A stretch of 64,000 bases of DNA, from positions 1-64,000 of the forward strand of contig JBJKUR010000001.1 of NCBI GenBank assembly GCA_045563055.1, written 5' to 3'. The notes beneath the pieces are model-generated. The model searched no databases and was not told the DNA's origin. It was given only the letters and a program-made list of their open reading frames with translations. Positions within the stretch are counted from its first letter, which is position 1, and each line of letters opens with the position of its first letter. Origin of the DNA: Methylaequor sp045563055 (GTDB lineage: Bacteria; Pseudomonadota; Alphaproteobacteria; Methylaequorales; Methylaequoraceae). This document shows positions 7,535-16,658 of the stretch, in pieces. Position numbers and translations under genes: made by a program.

Positions 7535-9052
7535 TTAAAGGTTAACAGTAACTGCTTTTAGTTCTGTATAACTTTTTAAGACTTCATGACCCATTTCTCT
7601 ACCCCATCCGGATTCTTTATACCCACCAAATGGAAGAGAAGCGTCAAAAATATTATGACAATTCACCCAAACAGTTCCTGCTCTTATTTTGGAAGCAAGT
7701 TTATGTGCTGTGCTAATGTTTTGACTCCATACACTTGCAGCTAAACCAAAGGTTGTATTATTCGCAGCTGCAGCAATTTTATCTAAATCTTGATCGCTGA
7801 ATGGTTGGGCACATAAAACTGGGCCAAAAATCTCTTCTTTAACAATCGACATGTCTTTACTAGTCTTAGCAAAAACTGTCGGGTGAACAAAGTGTCCGCC
7901 AGATGAATTATCGTATTTTCCTCCTGCTACAATTTGTCCTCCATCTGTTTTTCCAGACTCGATATATCCTGAAACTTTCTTAAATTGTTCGTCAGATACA
8001 AGTGGTCCCATTTCAGTAGATGCATCCATTCCAGGACCAACTTTGATGTTTGAGGCAATTTTTGAAATACCTTCAGTTACTTGATCAAAAACTGACTCGT
8101 GCGCCATTAATCTAGAACCAGCACAGCAACATTGACCATGGTTAAAAAAGATTGCACTTGCTGCGCCAGCTATTGCTGCATCTATATCAGCGTCAGGAAA
8201 TATAATTGTCGGCGATTTACCTCCTAATTCAAGGGAAACTTTTTTCAAATTTCCAGCTGCCGCCTTAGTTATTAACTTACCAACCTCTGTTGAGCCAGTA
8301 AATGCAATTTTATCAACGTGTGGGTGTGCTGCTAAAGGTGCACCAGCTTCCTCGCCAAAACCTGTTACAACATTTAAAACACCTTTTGGAAGAATATCAG
8401 CCTCATTAATGATTTCTGTTAACCTGAGAGCAGATAAAGGTGTTTGTTCTGCAGGTTTAAGAACGATAGTACAACCTGCTGCCAATGCTACGGATAACTT
8501 CCAGGCAGCCATTAAAAGAGGGAAATTCCAAGGAATAATTTGTCCTACAACTCCAACTGGCTCCCTTAAAGTATAACTGTGATATTGTGCTCCAGGCGTG
8601 TACGGAACAGATATTGGAATAGTTTCTCCCTCTATCTTTGTTGCCCAGCCAGCCATATATCTAAATATATCTGATGATAAAGCTACATCAGCCCCAGCTG
8701 CAATAGCCACTGGTTTACCATTATCAAGAGATTCAAGTTGAGCTAATTCTTCGGTATGTTCATCAATGAGTTCTGCAATCTTCCAAATAATTTTGCCTTT
8801 CTCATTAGGTGGAACACTATGCCACTTTCCTGAGTCAAAACATTTTCTTGCTGCGGAAACAGCTTGGTTTATATCCTCTTCACCACCAGCGGCACAAGTA
8901 GATATTTTTTTGCCAGTAGCTGGGTCCTCAACATCAAAAGTCTTGCCAGACTTTGCCTCTACCCATTCTCCATTTATATATAATTTCTGTGTTTGATTTA
9001 GAAATTTACCAACATTATCGTTAACAGTATAGTTAAGAATAGATGCATCCAT
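7535..9052 (-). CDS. NAD-dependent aldehyde dehydrogenase
   Basis: 505 residues, a full-length ALDH-superfamily enzyme oxidising an aldehyde to the carboxylate with NAD(P)+. Visible motifs are the Rossmann-side IIPWNFPLL, the glycine motif FTGSTEVGK, the general-base region LELGGKSP, and the nucleophile in GQCCCAGSR. The late EIFGPV and FGGYKESGWGRE motifs are also present. Resemblance is to class 1/2 ALDHs (acetaldehyde or retinal type); the exact aldehyde is not decidable. ATG 9052 is chosen because GGAGG lies 8 bases upstream; TTG 9067 overlaps that site. Downstream lie the acetate symporter genes, fitting an acetaldehyde/acetate role. Confidence 0.92.
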   Translation of the reverse strand: MDASILNYTVNDNVGKFLNQTQKLYINGEWVEAKSGKTFDVEDPATGKKISTCAAGGEEDINQAVSAARKCFDSGKWHSVPPNEKGKIIWKIAELIDEHTEELAQLESLDNGKPVAIAAGADVALSSDIFRYMAGWATKIEGETIPISVPYTPGAQYHSYTLREPVGVVGQIIPWNFPLLMAAWKLSVALAAGCTIVLKPAEQTPLSALRLTEIINEADILPKGVLNVVTGFGEEAGAPLAAHPHVDKIAFTGSTEVGKLITKAAAGNLKKVSLELGGKSPTIIFPDADIDAAIAGAASAIFFNHGQCCCAGSRLMAHESVFDQVTEGISKIASNIKVGPGMDASTEMGPLVSDEQFKKVSGYIESGKTDGGQIVAGGKYDNSSGGHFVHPTVFAKTSKDMSIVKEEIFGPVLCAQPFSDQDLDKIAAAANNTTFGLAASVWSQNISTAHKLASKIRAGTVWVNCHNIFDASLPFGGYKESGWGREMGHEVLKSYTELKAVTVNL

Positions 9053-9067
9053 AATTAATTCCTCCAA

Positions 9068-9089
9068 ATTAAAGTTAATTTAAACTTTA
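9068..9089 (-). promoter_or_regulatory. inverted repeat upstream of aldehyde dehydrogenase
   Basis: A 7-bp inverted repeat TAAAGTT / AACTTTA with a 6-base spacer lies at 9070-9089, directly upstream of the GGAGG ribosome site of the aldehyde dehydrogenase. It could be an operator or a leader hairpin. The base composition is AT-rich, so chance is a real alternative. Its left half (ATTAAAGT, from 9068) recurs in the folE/fhcA inverted repeat. Confidence 0.3.
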
Positions 9090-9153
9090 CCTTAGCAATA
9101 GATATGTTGGATTACAATACCTGATAAAGTAATGACATTAAAAATTGATGAGC

Positions 9154-9630
9154 TTATAGTTTAGTTGGGTTAGGTGTGTCCCCATAAATTTCTTTTGGAT
9201 CGAAAACCTTTTCTTTTTCTGTAAACTCAAGGTTATGGGTGTACTTCAGATCTTTAGATAACAATTCCCTATAAAAACATGATTTGTAACCCACATGACA
9301 GCTAGCTTTGAGTCCTAAGAGCTCAACACTCAATATTAAGCAATCTTGGTCATCATCAATAAGAATTCGTCTGATAATTTGCTTTAACCCGCTAGTTTCT
9401 CCCTTTTTCCAAACACATTGTCTGCTTCTTGACCAATAATGAGCTTGACCTGTTTCTAAAGATGAATTAAGTGCTTCTGGGTTCATATAACCGTGCATTA
9501 GAACTTCTTTTGTGCTGTCATCAATTGTAATAACAGGTATGAGGTTGTTATCATCGAACTTGGGTTGAAGTATTTTTCCCTCCTCAACTTCTTGTACTGA
9601 TTTTCTTTCTGAAAATTTAGCTTTCATCAA
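9154..9630 (-). CDS. hisI: phosphoribosyl-AMP cyclohydrolase
   Basis: 158 residues, close to the usual size for stand-alone HisI, which opens the adenine ring of phosphoribosyl-AMP in histidine synthesis. The catalytic and zinc-binding segments are clear: HYWSRSRQCVWKKGETSG near residue 63, DDDQDCLILSV near 91, and CHVGYKSCF near 111. It overlaps folE by 4 bases (ATGA) and is translated after it. No other his gene is in the window. The pairing of two zinc-dependent cyclohydrolases acting on purine nucleotides is notable but may be chance. Confidence 0.92.
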   Translation of the reverse strand: MMKAKFSERKSVQEVEEGKILQPKFDDNNLIPVITIDDSTKEVLMHGYMNPEALNSSLETGQAHYWSRSRQCVWKKGETSGLKQIIRRILIDDDQDCLILSVELLGLKASCHVGYKSCFYRELLSKDLKYTHNLEFTEKEKVFDPKEIYGDTPNPTKL

Positions 9631-10253
9631 TCGGATATGTAGCTTAAGAATCTTTTCTGAAGATTAATGTCAGTTTTGAATTCGCCCAAAAATGAACTTG
9701 TGATTGTAGATACATTTGGCTTTTCAACTCCTCTTGTTGTCATACACTGATGTATAGCTTTTATGTGAACAGCGACTCCTTTTGGTTTCATAGAACTATC
9801 AATTGCCGTTGATATTTGTTGAGTCATTGTTTCTTGTGTTTGCAATCTTCTTGCAAATATTTCGACAGTCCTGGCTAACTTAGATATTCCTACAACTTTT
9901 TTTACAGGGATATAAGCTATATGAGCTATTCCAGTTATAGGTACCATGTGATGTTCACAATGGGAATTAAACGGGATATCTTTCAGCATAACCATATCTT
10001 CGTAACCTTGAACGTCTTCAAATGTTTTTGACAAGTATTTTTCAGCAGATTCTTTGTAACCAGAAAAAAACTCTTCGTATGCATTAATTACTCTTTTTGG
10101 TGTATCTCTTAATCCCTCTCTTTCGGGATCATCCCCAGCCCAGCGTATAAGTATCTCAACAGCTTTTTCAGCTTCTTTTCTACTAACTTTACTTAAGCAA
10201 GCTGGTTTTATTTTTTTTGGTGAGCTTGAGTCCATTGTTTTTTTTCTTTCCAA
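9627..10253 (-). CDS. folE: GTP cyclohydrolase I
   Basis: 208 residues, the normal length. It converts GTP to 7,8-dihydroneopterin triphosphate, the first step of folate synthesis and, in methylotrophic bacteria, also of tetrahydromethanopterin synthesis. Motifs: DTPKRVINAYEEFFSGY near 48, the zinc/catalytic SHCEHHMVPITG near 94, ARRLQTQETMTQQI near 130, and the second zinc Cys in IHQCMTTRGV near 165. It is divergent from fhcA with an 84-base gap holding a perfect inverted repeat. hisI follows in the same transcript. Confidence 0.95.
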   Translation of the reverse strand: MERKKTMDSSSPKKIKPACLSKVSRKEAEKAVEILIRWAGDDPEREGLRDTPKRVINAYEEFFSGYKESAEKYLSKTFEDVQGYEDMVMLKDIPFNSHCEHHMVPITGIAHIAYIPVKKVVGISKLARTVEIFARRLQTQETMTQQISTAIDSSMKPKGVAVHIKAIHQCMTTRGVEKPNVSTITSSFLGEFKTDINLQKRFLSYISD

Positions 10254-10293
10254 TTTAAATTACTATATTATTATCTTGTGTTTAAAAAAAAAA

Positions 10294-10324
10294 ATTAAAG
10301 TAATATATGTAATACTACTTTAAT
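10294..10324. promoter_or_regulatory. candidate operator between folE and fhcA
   Basis: A perfect 9-bp inverted repeat, ATTAAAGTA at 10294-10302 and TACTTTAAT at 10316-10324, with a 13-base spacer. It lies in the only gap between the divergent folE (start 10253) and fhcA (start 10338). Its position and arm spacing (about two helical turns between arm centres) suit a dimeric regulator controlling one or both genes. It could also be a chance product of AT-rich sequence. Confidence 0.4.
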
Positions 10325-10337
10325 AATAAATTGCAAA

Positions 10338-11990
10338 ATGAAATTTAAAATCATAAATGGAACAATATTTGATCCCTCACAAAAAATTAATGGGAAAAAA
10401 AAAGATTTATTTATTGATAGTGGTTTCATTGTCGAACCAAAAAAAAATGAATTAACAAAATTCAAAGAAACAATCGATGCTAAAGGGTTAATTGTAATGG
10501 CGGGAGCTATAGATATTCATTCCCATATTGCAGGAGGAAATGTAAATAATGCAAGATTGCTCTCGCCTGAAATTCATTCAAACTTTTTAGAAATAAATTT
10601 AAAAAGAAAAAAAAATCTTCCTGGATTTAATTCTCGCTGGACCTCAGAAGGTACAGGATATAGATATGCTGAAATGGGTTTTACAACAGTTGTTGAGCCA
10701 GCGGTTTTACCAATAAATGCATTCATGACTCATCTTGAGATTGAAAAGATTCCTATGATAGACAAAGGGTGTCTGGGTATAGTAGGAAATGATGGATTTT
10801 TGCTGGAAGCACTTCATAAAAAAAAAGGCCAACCTTATATTGATGACTATGTTGCATGGAATTTAGATTCCTCAAAATGTATTGGACTTAAAGTTATAAA
10901 TGCTGGTGGCACGGAGCTGTTTAAATATTCAGGAGAATCTGAATCATTTAATATTGACGATATTGTGCCAGAGTATGGAGTTACATCTCGGCAAATATTG
11001 GAGTCTTTAAATAAGGCCAATGAAAACTTAAATATTCCTCACCCAGTACATGTTCACTGTAATAACTTAGGAACAGCAGGAAATGTAGACTCTATTCTAG
11101 CAACCATTGATGCTGCAAAGGGAAGGAGGATGCATTTGGCTCATATTCAATTTTATGCATATGGAAATGAGGGAAAGAAGGGTTTTTCATCTGAATCTGT
11201 AAAACTAGCAGAAGCAATAAATAAAAATACAAATATTTCTGTAGATATTGGACAAATTATGTTTAAACCAACAATTACTATTTCTTCTGATATATGGAAG
11301 CAAAATCAAGCCAAAGCTAACGCCAATCCTAATAAATGGATGATATCAGAGATTGAAGATGGTGGGGGAGGGATTATTCCATATGAATATAAAGAAAATA
11401 ACTTTGTCAATGCACTCCAATGGTCGATTGGTCTAGAATTATTCTTACAAATTAATGATCCATGGAGAGTGTTTTTGACAACGGACCATCCAAATGGGGC
11501 TCCATTTACCTCTTATCCTGAGTTAATTAGGCTATTAATGGATTTATCATATAGGAACGCTGAACTAGAAAAAATAAATATTAAGGCAAAAGAACTCAGT
11601 TATTTAAAATCCTTAAAAAGAACATACAGTTTCTATGAGATTGCAATTATGACAAGAGCTGCACCAGCAAAAATATTGGGTTTTAAAGACAGGGGATCAC
11701 TGAAAAACGGTTCGATAGCCGATATTTCAATTTATAACCCTAATAAACCAATTGATAAAATGTTTAGGGGAGCAGAATATGTATTCAAGAATGGAGTTCA
11801 AATAGTAAGAAATGGTTTTGTGACAAGACATTTTAAGACTAGAACAGAATGTGTGAAACTTAATTACGATAAAAAAATTCACAAAGAAATTAAGGATTGG
11901 TTTGATGCCTATTATTCTCTTAATTTACGTGAATTTGAGATTGACGAAAAATTTTTCTCCGATGAAAATTTTCACACAATGAACCAATAA
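10338..11990 (+). CDS. fhcA: formyltransferase/hydrolase complex subunit A (formylmethanofuran dehydrogenase A family)
   Basis: 550 residues, the size of bacterial FhcA. This amidohydrolase-fold subunit releases formate from the formyl-methanofuran analogue in tetrahydromethanopterin-linked formaldehyde oxidation. Motifs: metal ligands in GAIDIHSHIAGG near residue 55; GTGYRYAEMGFT near 110; IGLKVINAGG near 182, bearing the Lys expected to be carboxylated; HPVHVHCNNLGTAG near 235; and TTDHPNGAPFTSYPELIRLLMD near 380. All agree with methylotroph FhcA as I remember it. fhcB, fhcC and fhcD, usually clustered with fhcA, are absent here. It is divergent from folE and convergent with the efflux pump gene (6-base gap). 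Confidence 0.92.
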   Translation: MKFKIINGTIFDPSQKINGKKKDLFIDSGFIVEPKKNELTKFKETIDAKGLIVMAGAIDIHSHIAGGNVNNARLLSPEIHSNFLEINLKRKKNLPGFNSRWTSEGTGYRYAEMGFTTVVEPAVLPINAFMTHLEIEKIPMIDKGCLGIVGNDGFLLEALHKKKGQPYIDDYVAWNLDSSKCIGLKVINAGGTELFKYSGESESFNIDDIVPEYGVTSRQILESLNKANENLNIPHPVHVHCNNLGTAGNVDSILATIDAAKGRRMHLAHIQFYAYGNEGKKGFSSESVKLAEAINKNTNISVDIGQIMFKPTITISSDIWKQNQAKANANPNKWMISEIEDGGGGIIPYEYKENNFVNALQWSIGLELFLQINDPWRVFLTTDHPNGAPFTSYPELIRLLMDLSYRNAELEKINIKAKELSYLKSLKRTYSFYEIAIMTRAAPAKILGFKDRGSLKNGSIADISIYNPNKPIDKMFRGAEYVFKNGVQIVRNGFVTRHFKTRTECVKLNYDKKIHKEIKDWFDAYYSLNLREFEIDEKFFSDENFHTMNQ

Positions 11991-11996
11991 TCTTTC

Positions 11997-14900
11997 TTAA
12001 TCTTTATCTATTAGTTTATAAAAGAAAGGTGTCATGAATAGTGTAAGAAAAATTGAGAAAATTATACCAGATATTAGTACTATTCCAGTGGTTAGTCTTG
12101 ATTCAAAACCAGCCCCAGAGCCTAATACCAGAGGAATGATACCAATGACTGTTGAAAATCCAGTCATTATTACTGGTCGAAATCTTCTTCTACAGGAATT
12201 GATAATAGATTCAGATACATCCATTCCCTTAAGTCTCATTTGCCTAGCAAACTCCACAATAAGAATCCCATTCTTTGCCGAAATTCCGAGTAAGATTATT
12301 AAACCAATTTGACTAAAAATGTTCAGCGAATTTTCAAATAGATAGATTGAAGCTAATGGTGCAACAAGAGTTAGTGGAACAGTCAGCATAATTATAAATG
12401 GATATTTAAAGCTTTCAAATTGAGCGCAAAGTATTAAGTAGACAAAAATCAACGAAACTAAAAATAAAAAATAGAATTGTTTAATTGATTTTTTATATTC
12501 TTTGCTTTGACCTTTAAAATCTATTTTATAATTACCTTTAAGTTTGTCTTTTGAAATTTCCTCTAGATAATTTATAGCTTGACCCAGTGAATATTCTTTT
12601 TTTAATCCAGCACTGAGAGTAATAGATCTCATTTTATTATATCTATTTAACTCCTTTGCTTCTCTTATTTCTTTAAAACTTAATATACTATCAAGTCTAA
12701 TGTAATTTCCATCTGAGGACTTAACTTCAAATGCCCCAATATTCTTTATATTCTTCCTACTATTTCTTTTTGACTGCACAATTACATAATACTCCTCTCC
12801 GTTTTCAACAAAGGTATTGATTTTTTTTCCTGCAAGAAGAATTTCAAGAGTCTTACCAATCTCTAAATTTGAAATTTTTAAATCTGATGATTTATTTTTA
12901 TCAATATCTACTTTAACTTGCGGCCTATTTTTTTTGTAATCAATTCTACTAAAAACAAAGTTTTCATTTTTTTTTAATTCATTGAGAATTATATTCATGT
13001 TGTTATTAATATTTTTATAGGTATCACCTGATATGACAAATTGAAGTTGTTGTCCTGATCTTCTTTGACCAAGGCCTCTTGGTGGAAAAATAATAATTTT
13101 AGAATCAGTTATATCCCTTGATATCTTTTTGAACTCCTCGATTATACTCCATATACTTCTTCTTTGGTTCCAATGATTTAATACTATTATTCCAAGCCCA
13201 TCACTAAAGTTTTCTGTACCAGAAAAACTTCTTGGAACTCTTAATAGTATTCTTTTTGCTTCTTCATTTTGGTTAAATTTCATTAACTTAGACTCTAGTT
13301 TTAACATTTGTTCAACTGTATTATCAAATGTACTTCCTTCTGGTGATTCCATGACCATTATAAAAACTCCTCTATCTTCTTGTGGAGCAAATTCTTTGGG
13401 AATATTTTGATATAATAATAATGAGGAGGCTGCGATGATAACAATAGCAAAGTAAAAAAGAATTTTTTTATTAATCAAATATTTTAAAACAACGATATAA
13501 GTATTTTCAATCCCCCTAGAACTCAAAGTTTTTTTATTTTTAGAATGTAATATTTTTGAACATAGCATCGGTGTAAGCGTAAGTGAGATTATGGTAGAAA
13601 AAAATACCGCCCCTACAATAGTAACAGCTAATTCTTCAAAGAGCTTTGCAGTATCACCCTCAAGAAAGATTATTGGTATAAAAATACTTATCAAAACAAT
13701 TGATGTTGATACTATTGCAAAAAAAACCTCCCTAGACCCTTCAATAGAAGCACTCAATCTCGACGCTCCCATTTCGATTTTTTTATGAATGTTTTCCAGC
13801 ATCACGATAGAATCATCAATTACAAGCCCCGTACAAAGTACCAATGCTAAAAGAGTAATGAGATTTAAAGAATAGCCGAATATATTTAGAAAAATAAAAG
13901 TCGAGAGAATTGAAATAGGGACCGTTAGTAAAGGAATAATTGTGCTTTTAATATTTTTTAAGAAAAAAAGAATAATTATAGTTACGAGAGAAATGGCAAA
14001 TAATAATGTAAATATAACCTCGTTTAACGCCTCAGAAACAAAAAGTGAAGTATCATAACTTTGGTATATTTCAATATTTTTTGGAAGTTCTTTCTTTATT
14101 TTTTTGTATTCATCTTTGACTAGGTTTGTGACTTTTATTAGGTTTGCTTTTTTTTGTTTTAAAATTCCTAAACCAATCATTTCTTCAGAGTTACCCCGAA
14201 AGATTGAACGCGTTTCTTCAGGTCCAATTTCAATTTTTGCAACATCACCTAATCTCACAAAAGAAAAATTATCAACTCGTTTGATTACAAGGTTTTTGAA
14301 ATCTTCAACTGTTTTGTACCCACTTTCAAGTTTAACTGTAAAATCTCTATATTTTGACTCAATTCTTCCAGCAGGTATTTCAATATTTTCATCTAAGAGT
14401 TTTTTTTCTATTTCTGTTACAGAGATTTGATATTGCGATAGTAAGACTGGATCAACCCAAATTCTTAAAGATTTTTTTTTCCCTCCGGATATCCTTACCT
14501 TTGCAACTCCAGGTATTACTGAAAGTCTGTCTACAATAAATCTATCGGCAAAGTCAGTAAGCTCTAATTGATTTATATCGTTTGACGTTAAATTCAGCCA
14601 CATAATAGCATTTGTATCTGAATCTATTTTTGAAATTTCCGGAGATTCAGAATCTTTTGGTAAATTTTCTAAAATTCTAGATACAGCATCTCTTACATCA
14701 TTGGCTGCTTCATTAATGTCTTTTTCATTTTTGAACTCAATCGTTACTTTAGAACGACCTTCACGACTAACTGATGAAATTGATTCAATCCCATCAATTC
14801 CACTGATCTGCCCTTCTATAACTTCAGTTATTTTTGTTTCAACAATAACGGAAGATGCTCCAGGGTACAAAGTATCTATAGAAACCTCAGATCTTTCTAT

Positions 14901-15017
14901 ATCAGGAAACTGCCTTAATGGAAGTTCTTTTAGGGAGAGCAAACCAAAAATTATTAGAAAGATAGCTAATACAGAGCAAAATACTGGTTTTTTTATAAAA
15001 AGCTCTGAAAATTTCAT
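11997..15017 (-). CDS. RND multidrug efflux pump, inner-membrane subunit (AcrB/HAE1-like)
   Basis: 1006 residues, the usual length for a proton-driven tripartite efflux pump. The N-terminal ELFIKKPVFCSVLAIFLI is the first helix. Large periplasmic loops lie after helices 1 and 7. The proton-relay GLVIDDSIVMLENI in helix 4 (near residue 400) is present, as is the GASRLSASIEGSREV loop. A second set of six helices is seen in the C-terminal half. It exports hydrophobic compounds with an adaptor (gene just upstream, 4-nt overlap) and an outer-membrane channel, possibly the TolC protein at 39792-41156. Substrates are unknown. Confidence 0.92.
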   Translation of the reverse strand: MKFSELFIKKPVFCSVLAIFLIIFGLLSLKELPLRQFPDIERSEVSIDTLYPGASSVIVETKITEVIEGQISGIDGIESISSVSREGRSKVTIEFKNEKDINEAANDVRDAVSRILENLPKDSESPEISKIDSDTNAIMWLNLTSNDINQLELTDFADRFIVDRLSVIPGVAKVRISGGKKKSLRIWVDPVLLSQYQISVTEIEKKLLDENIEIPAGRIESKYRDFTVKLESGYKTVEDFKNLVIKRVDNFSFVRLGDVAKIEIGPEETRSIFRGNSEEMIGLGILKQKKANLIKVTNLVKDEYKKIKKELPKNIEIYQSYDTSLFVSEALNEVIFTLLFAISLVTIIILFFLKNIKSTIIPLLTVPISILSTFIFLNIFGYSLNLITLLALVLCTGLVIDDSIVMLENIHKKIEMGASRLSASIEGSREVFFAIVSTSIVLISIFIPIIFLEGDTAKLFEELAVTIVGAVFFSTIISLTLTPMLCSKILHSKNKKTLSSRGIENTYIVVLKYLINKKILFYFAIVIIAASSLLLYQNIPKEFAPQEDRGVFIMVMESPEGSTFDNTVEQMLKLESKLMKFNQNEEAKRILLRVPRSFSGTENFSDGLGIIVLNHWNQRRSIWSIIEEFKKISRDITDSKIIIFPPRGLGQRRSGQQLQFVISGDTYKNINNNMNIILNELKKNENFVFSRIDYKKNRPQVKVDIDKNKSSDLKISNLEIGKTLEILLAGKKINTFVENGEEYYVIVQSKRNSRKNIKNIGAFEVKSSDGNYIRLDSILSFKEIREAKELNRYNKMRSITLSAGLKKEYSLGQAINYLEEISKDKLKGNYKIDFKGQSKEYKKSIKQFYFLFLVSLIFVYLILCAQFESFKYPFIIMLTVPLTLVAPLASIYLFENSLNIFSQIGLIILLGISAKNGILIVEFARQMRLKGMDVSESIINSCRRRFRPVIMTGFSTVIGIIPLVLGSGAGFESRLTTGIVLISGIIFSIFLTLFMTPFFYKLIDKD

Positions 15018-16009
15018 TTTAATTTAACAATCGAACCAACTCTAATTTTATTTATACCTTCGTAAATTACCAAATCGTCTTTGTTTAAACCATCTAAAAT
15101 TTCAACCATTCCATTTTTTCTTAAACCAGCAGTAATTTTTTTTTTTAAAACCTTATTATCAGCCCCAATTACATAAACAAATGAGAGGTCATCTTGACTT
15201 ATCAAGGCATTTTCTCTTACTGTTAGGCTTCTTCTTTTTGTAAGAGGAATTTTTAAGTTAACCATCATTCCAGGTTTTATAATATTTTTTTCATTTTTAA
15301 TTTTACCAACAATTCGAAATGTTCGTGACTTTTTGTCAATAATTGGATCAATAGCAATAATTTTACCGGTAATTATTTCTTTAAATTCCAAGTTTAATTC
15401 TAATTTCATTTCATCATTAATGTTGATTTTATTTGTAAAAGTCTCTGGAACAAATGCTTGAACTTTTAATTTCTGAATATCATACAGTTCTGTTATTACA
15501 TCACCTGGACTTATTAAGGACCCTTCACTATAGTTTCTAATACTTGTATACCCATTAAATGGTGCAGTAATTTTTAGGTCATCAATCTGTGCTTTTATTT
15601 CAGCAAATTTACCTAGTATTTTTTTTTTCGTCATCATTCTATTGTCTAGAATTGATTGAGAGATATTTCCTTTTTCTGATAACTTCAAAGCTCGATTGTA
15701 GTTTAACTCAGCCTCCTCAAGTTCGGCTACAACCTGTAATAATTTTGCTTGTTCTTCATCATCCTTTAATTCAATAAGTAATTTTCCTTTTTTAACAAAA
15801 CTTCCTTCTTCAAAATGAATCTTTTTAATTTTTTCTGATACCACACTAGTTATAAGCACGCTTTCGTTTGCAATTAAAGAGGCTGGAATTTCAATAGAAT
15901 CCTCTACTTCATCAGAGATGGGCTTTTGAGCTCCAACTTTAATTGAGTCTTTAGAAAATGATTGGGTGCATACAAAAAAAACTATAATTTTTAAAATATT
16001 TAACAACAT
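15014..16009 (-). CDS. RND efflux periplasmic adaptor (membrane fusion protein)
   Basis: 331 residues with an N-terminal signal or anchor (LLNILKIIVFFVCTQSFS). A lipoyl-like half (HFEEGSFVKKGKLLIEL near 75), a coiled-coil segment (about 90-140), the second lipoyl half (APFNGYTSIRNYSEGSLISPGD near 148) and beta-barrel/membrane-proximal domains follow in the order of HlyD/AcrA family adaptors. It links the RND pump encoded downstream (4-nt overlap) to an outer-membrane channel. Its start overlaps the end of rpe by 10 bases, tying this pump to the sugar-phosphate gene train. Confidence 0.9.
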   Translation of the reverse strand: MLLNILKIIVFFVCTQSFSKDSIKVGAQKPISDEVEDSIEIPASLIANESVLITSVVSEKIKKIHFEEGSFVKKGKLLIELKDDEEQAKLLQVVAELEEAELNYNRALKLSEKGNISQSILDNRMMTKKKILGKFAEIKAQIDDLKITAPFNGYTSIRNYSEGSLISPGDVITELYDIQKLKVQAFVPETFTNKININDEMKLELNLEFKEIITGKIIAIDPIIDKKSRTFRIVGKIKNEKNIIKPGMMVNLKIPLTKRRSLTVRENALISQDDLSFVYVIGADNKVLKKKITAGLRKNGMVEILDGLNKDDLVIYEGINKIRVGSIVKLK

Positions 16010-16656
16010 GTTTCTCTTAGATTTTTAATAACTTCTTTGTAGTCATTACTTTTAAAAATTGTAGATCCTGATACTAAAACATTTGCACCTGCTAGCACTG
16101 ATTTTTTAGCAGTATTTAAGTCTATTCCCCCATCAACTTCCAGCTCTATATTTCGTCCATTAATTATTTCACTTATTTCTTTAATTTTTTCGATCTGCTC
16201 AACCATAAAGCTTTGTCCCCCAAAACCTGGTTCAACCGTCATTACTAACACTAAATCGACGCAATCCAAATATTTTTCAATAACTTTAGAGGGCGTAGAT
16301 GGTTTAATTGAAATGCCAGCTTTCTTTGAGAAACTTTTAATCAAATTAATAGAATCAATTACATCCTCAGAAATTTCATGATGAATTGTAATTATGTCTG
16401 AGCCAGCACTTGCAAAACTTGGAATAAATTCGATCACTGGATCTATCATTAAATGGACGTCAAAAACTTTATCTGTATATCTTCTAATTGATTTGATCAC
16501 ATCAGGCCCCATCGTTATGTTTGGAACAAAATGACCATCCATCACATCGATATGTATGTAATCACAACCAGCTTTATCCAAGTTGATGATTTCTTCACCA
16601 AGCTTGGAGAAATTTGCCGACAATATTGATGGTGCGATTTTCACCTGATTACTCAT
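16000..16656 (-). CDS. rpe: ribulose-phosphate 3-epimerase
   Basis: 218-residue TIM-barrel enzyme interconverting ribulose 5-phosphate and xylulose 5-phosphate. Motifs: APSILSANFSKLGEEI at the N-terminus, IHIDVMDGHFVPNITMGP near residue 34, VEPGFGGQSFM near 140, EVDGGID near 173, and the phosphate loop VSGSTIFKS near 195. It follows fba with a 2-base gap and serves the non-oxidative pentose phosphate route together with tkt upstream. Confidence 0.96.
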   Translation of the reverse strand: MSNQVKIAPSILSANFSKLGEEIINLDKAGCDYIHIDVMDGHFVPNITMGPDVIKSIRRYTDKVFDVHLMIDPVIEFIPSFASAGSDIITIHHEISEDVIDSINLIKSFSKKAGISIKPSTPSKVIEKYLDCVDLVLVMTVEPGFGGQSFMVEQIEKIKEISEIINGRNIELEVDGGIDLNTAKKSVLAGANVLVSGSTIFKSNDYKEVIKNLRETCC

Positions 16657-16658
16657 CT

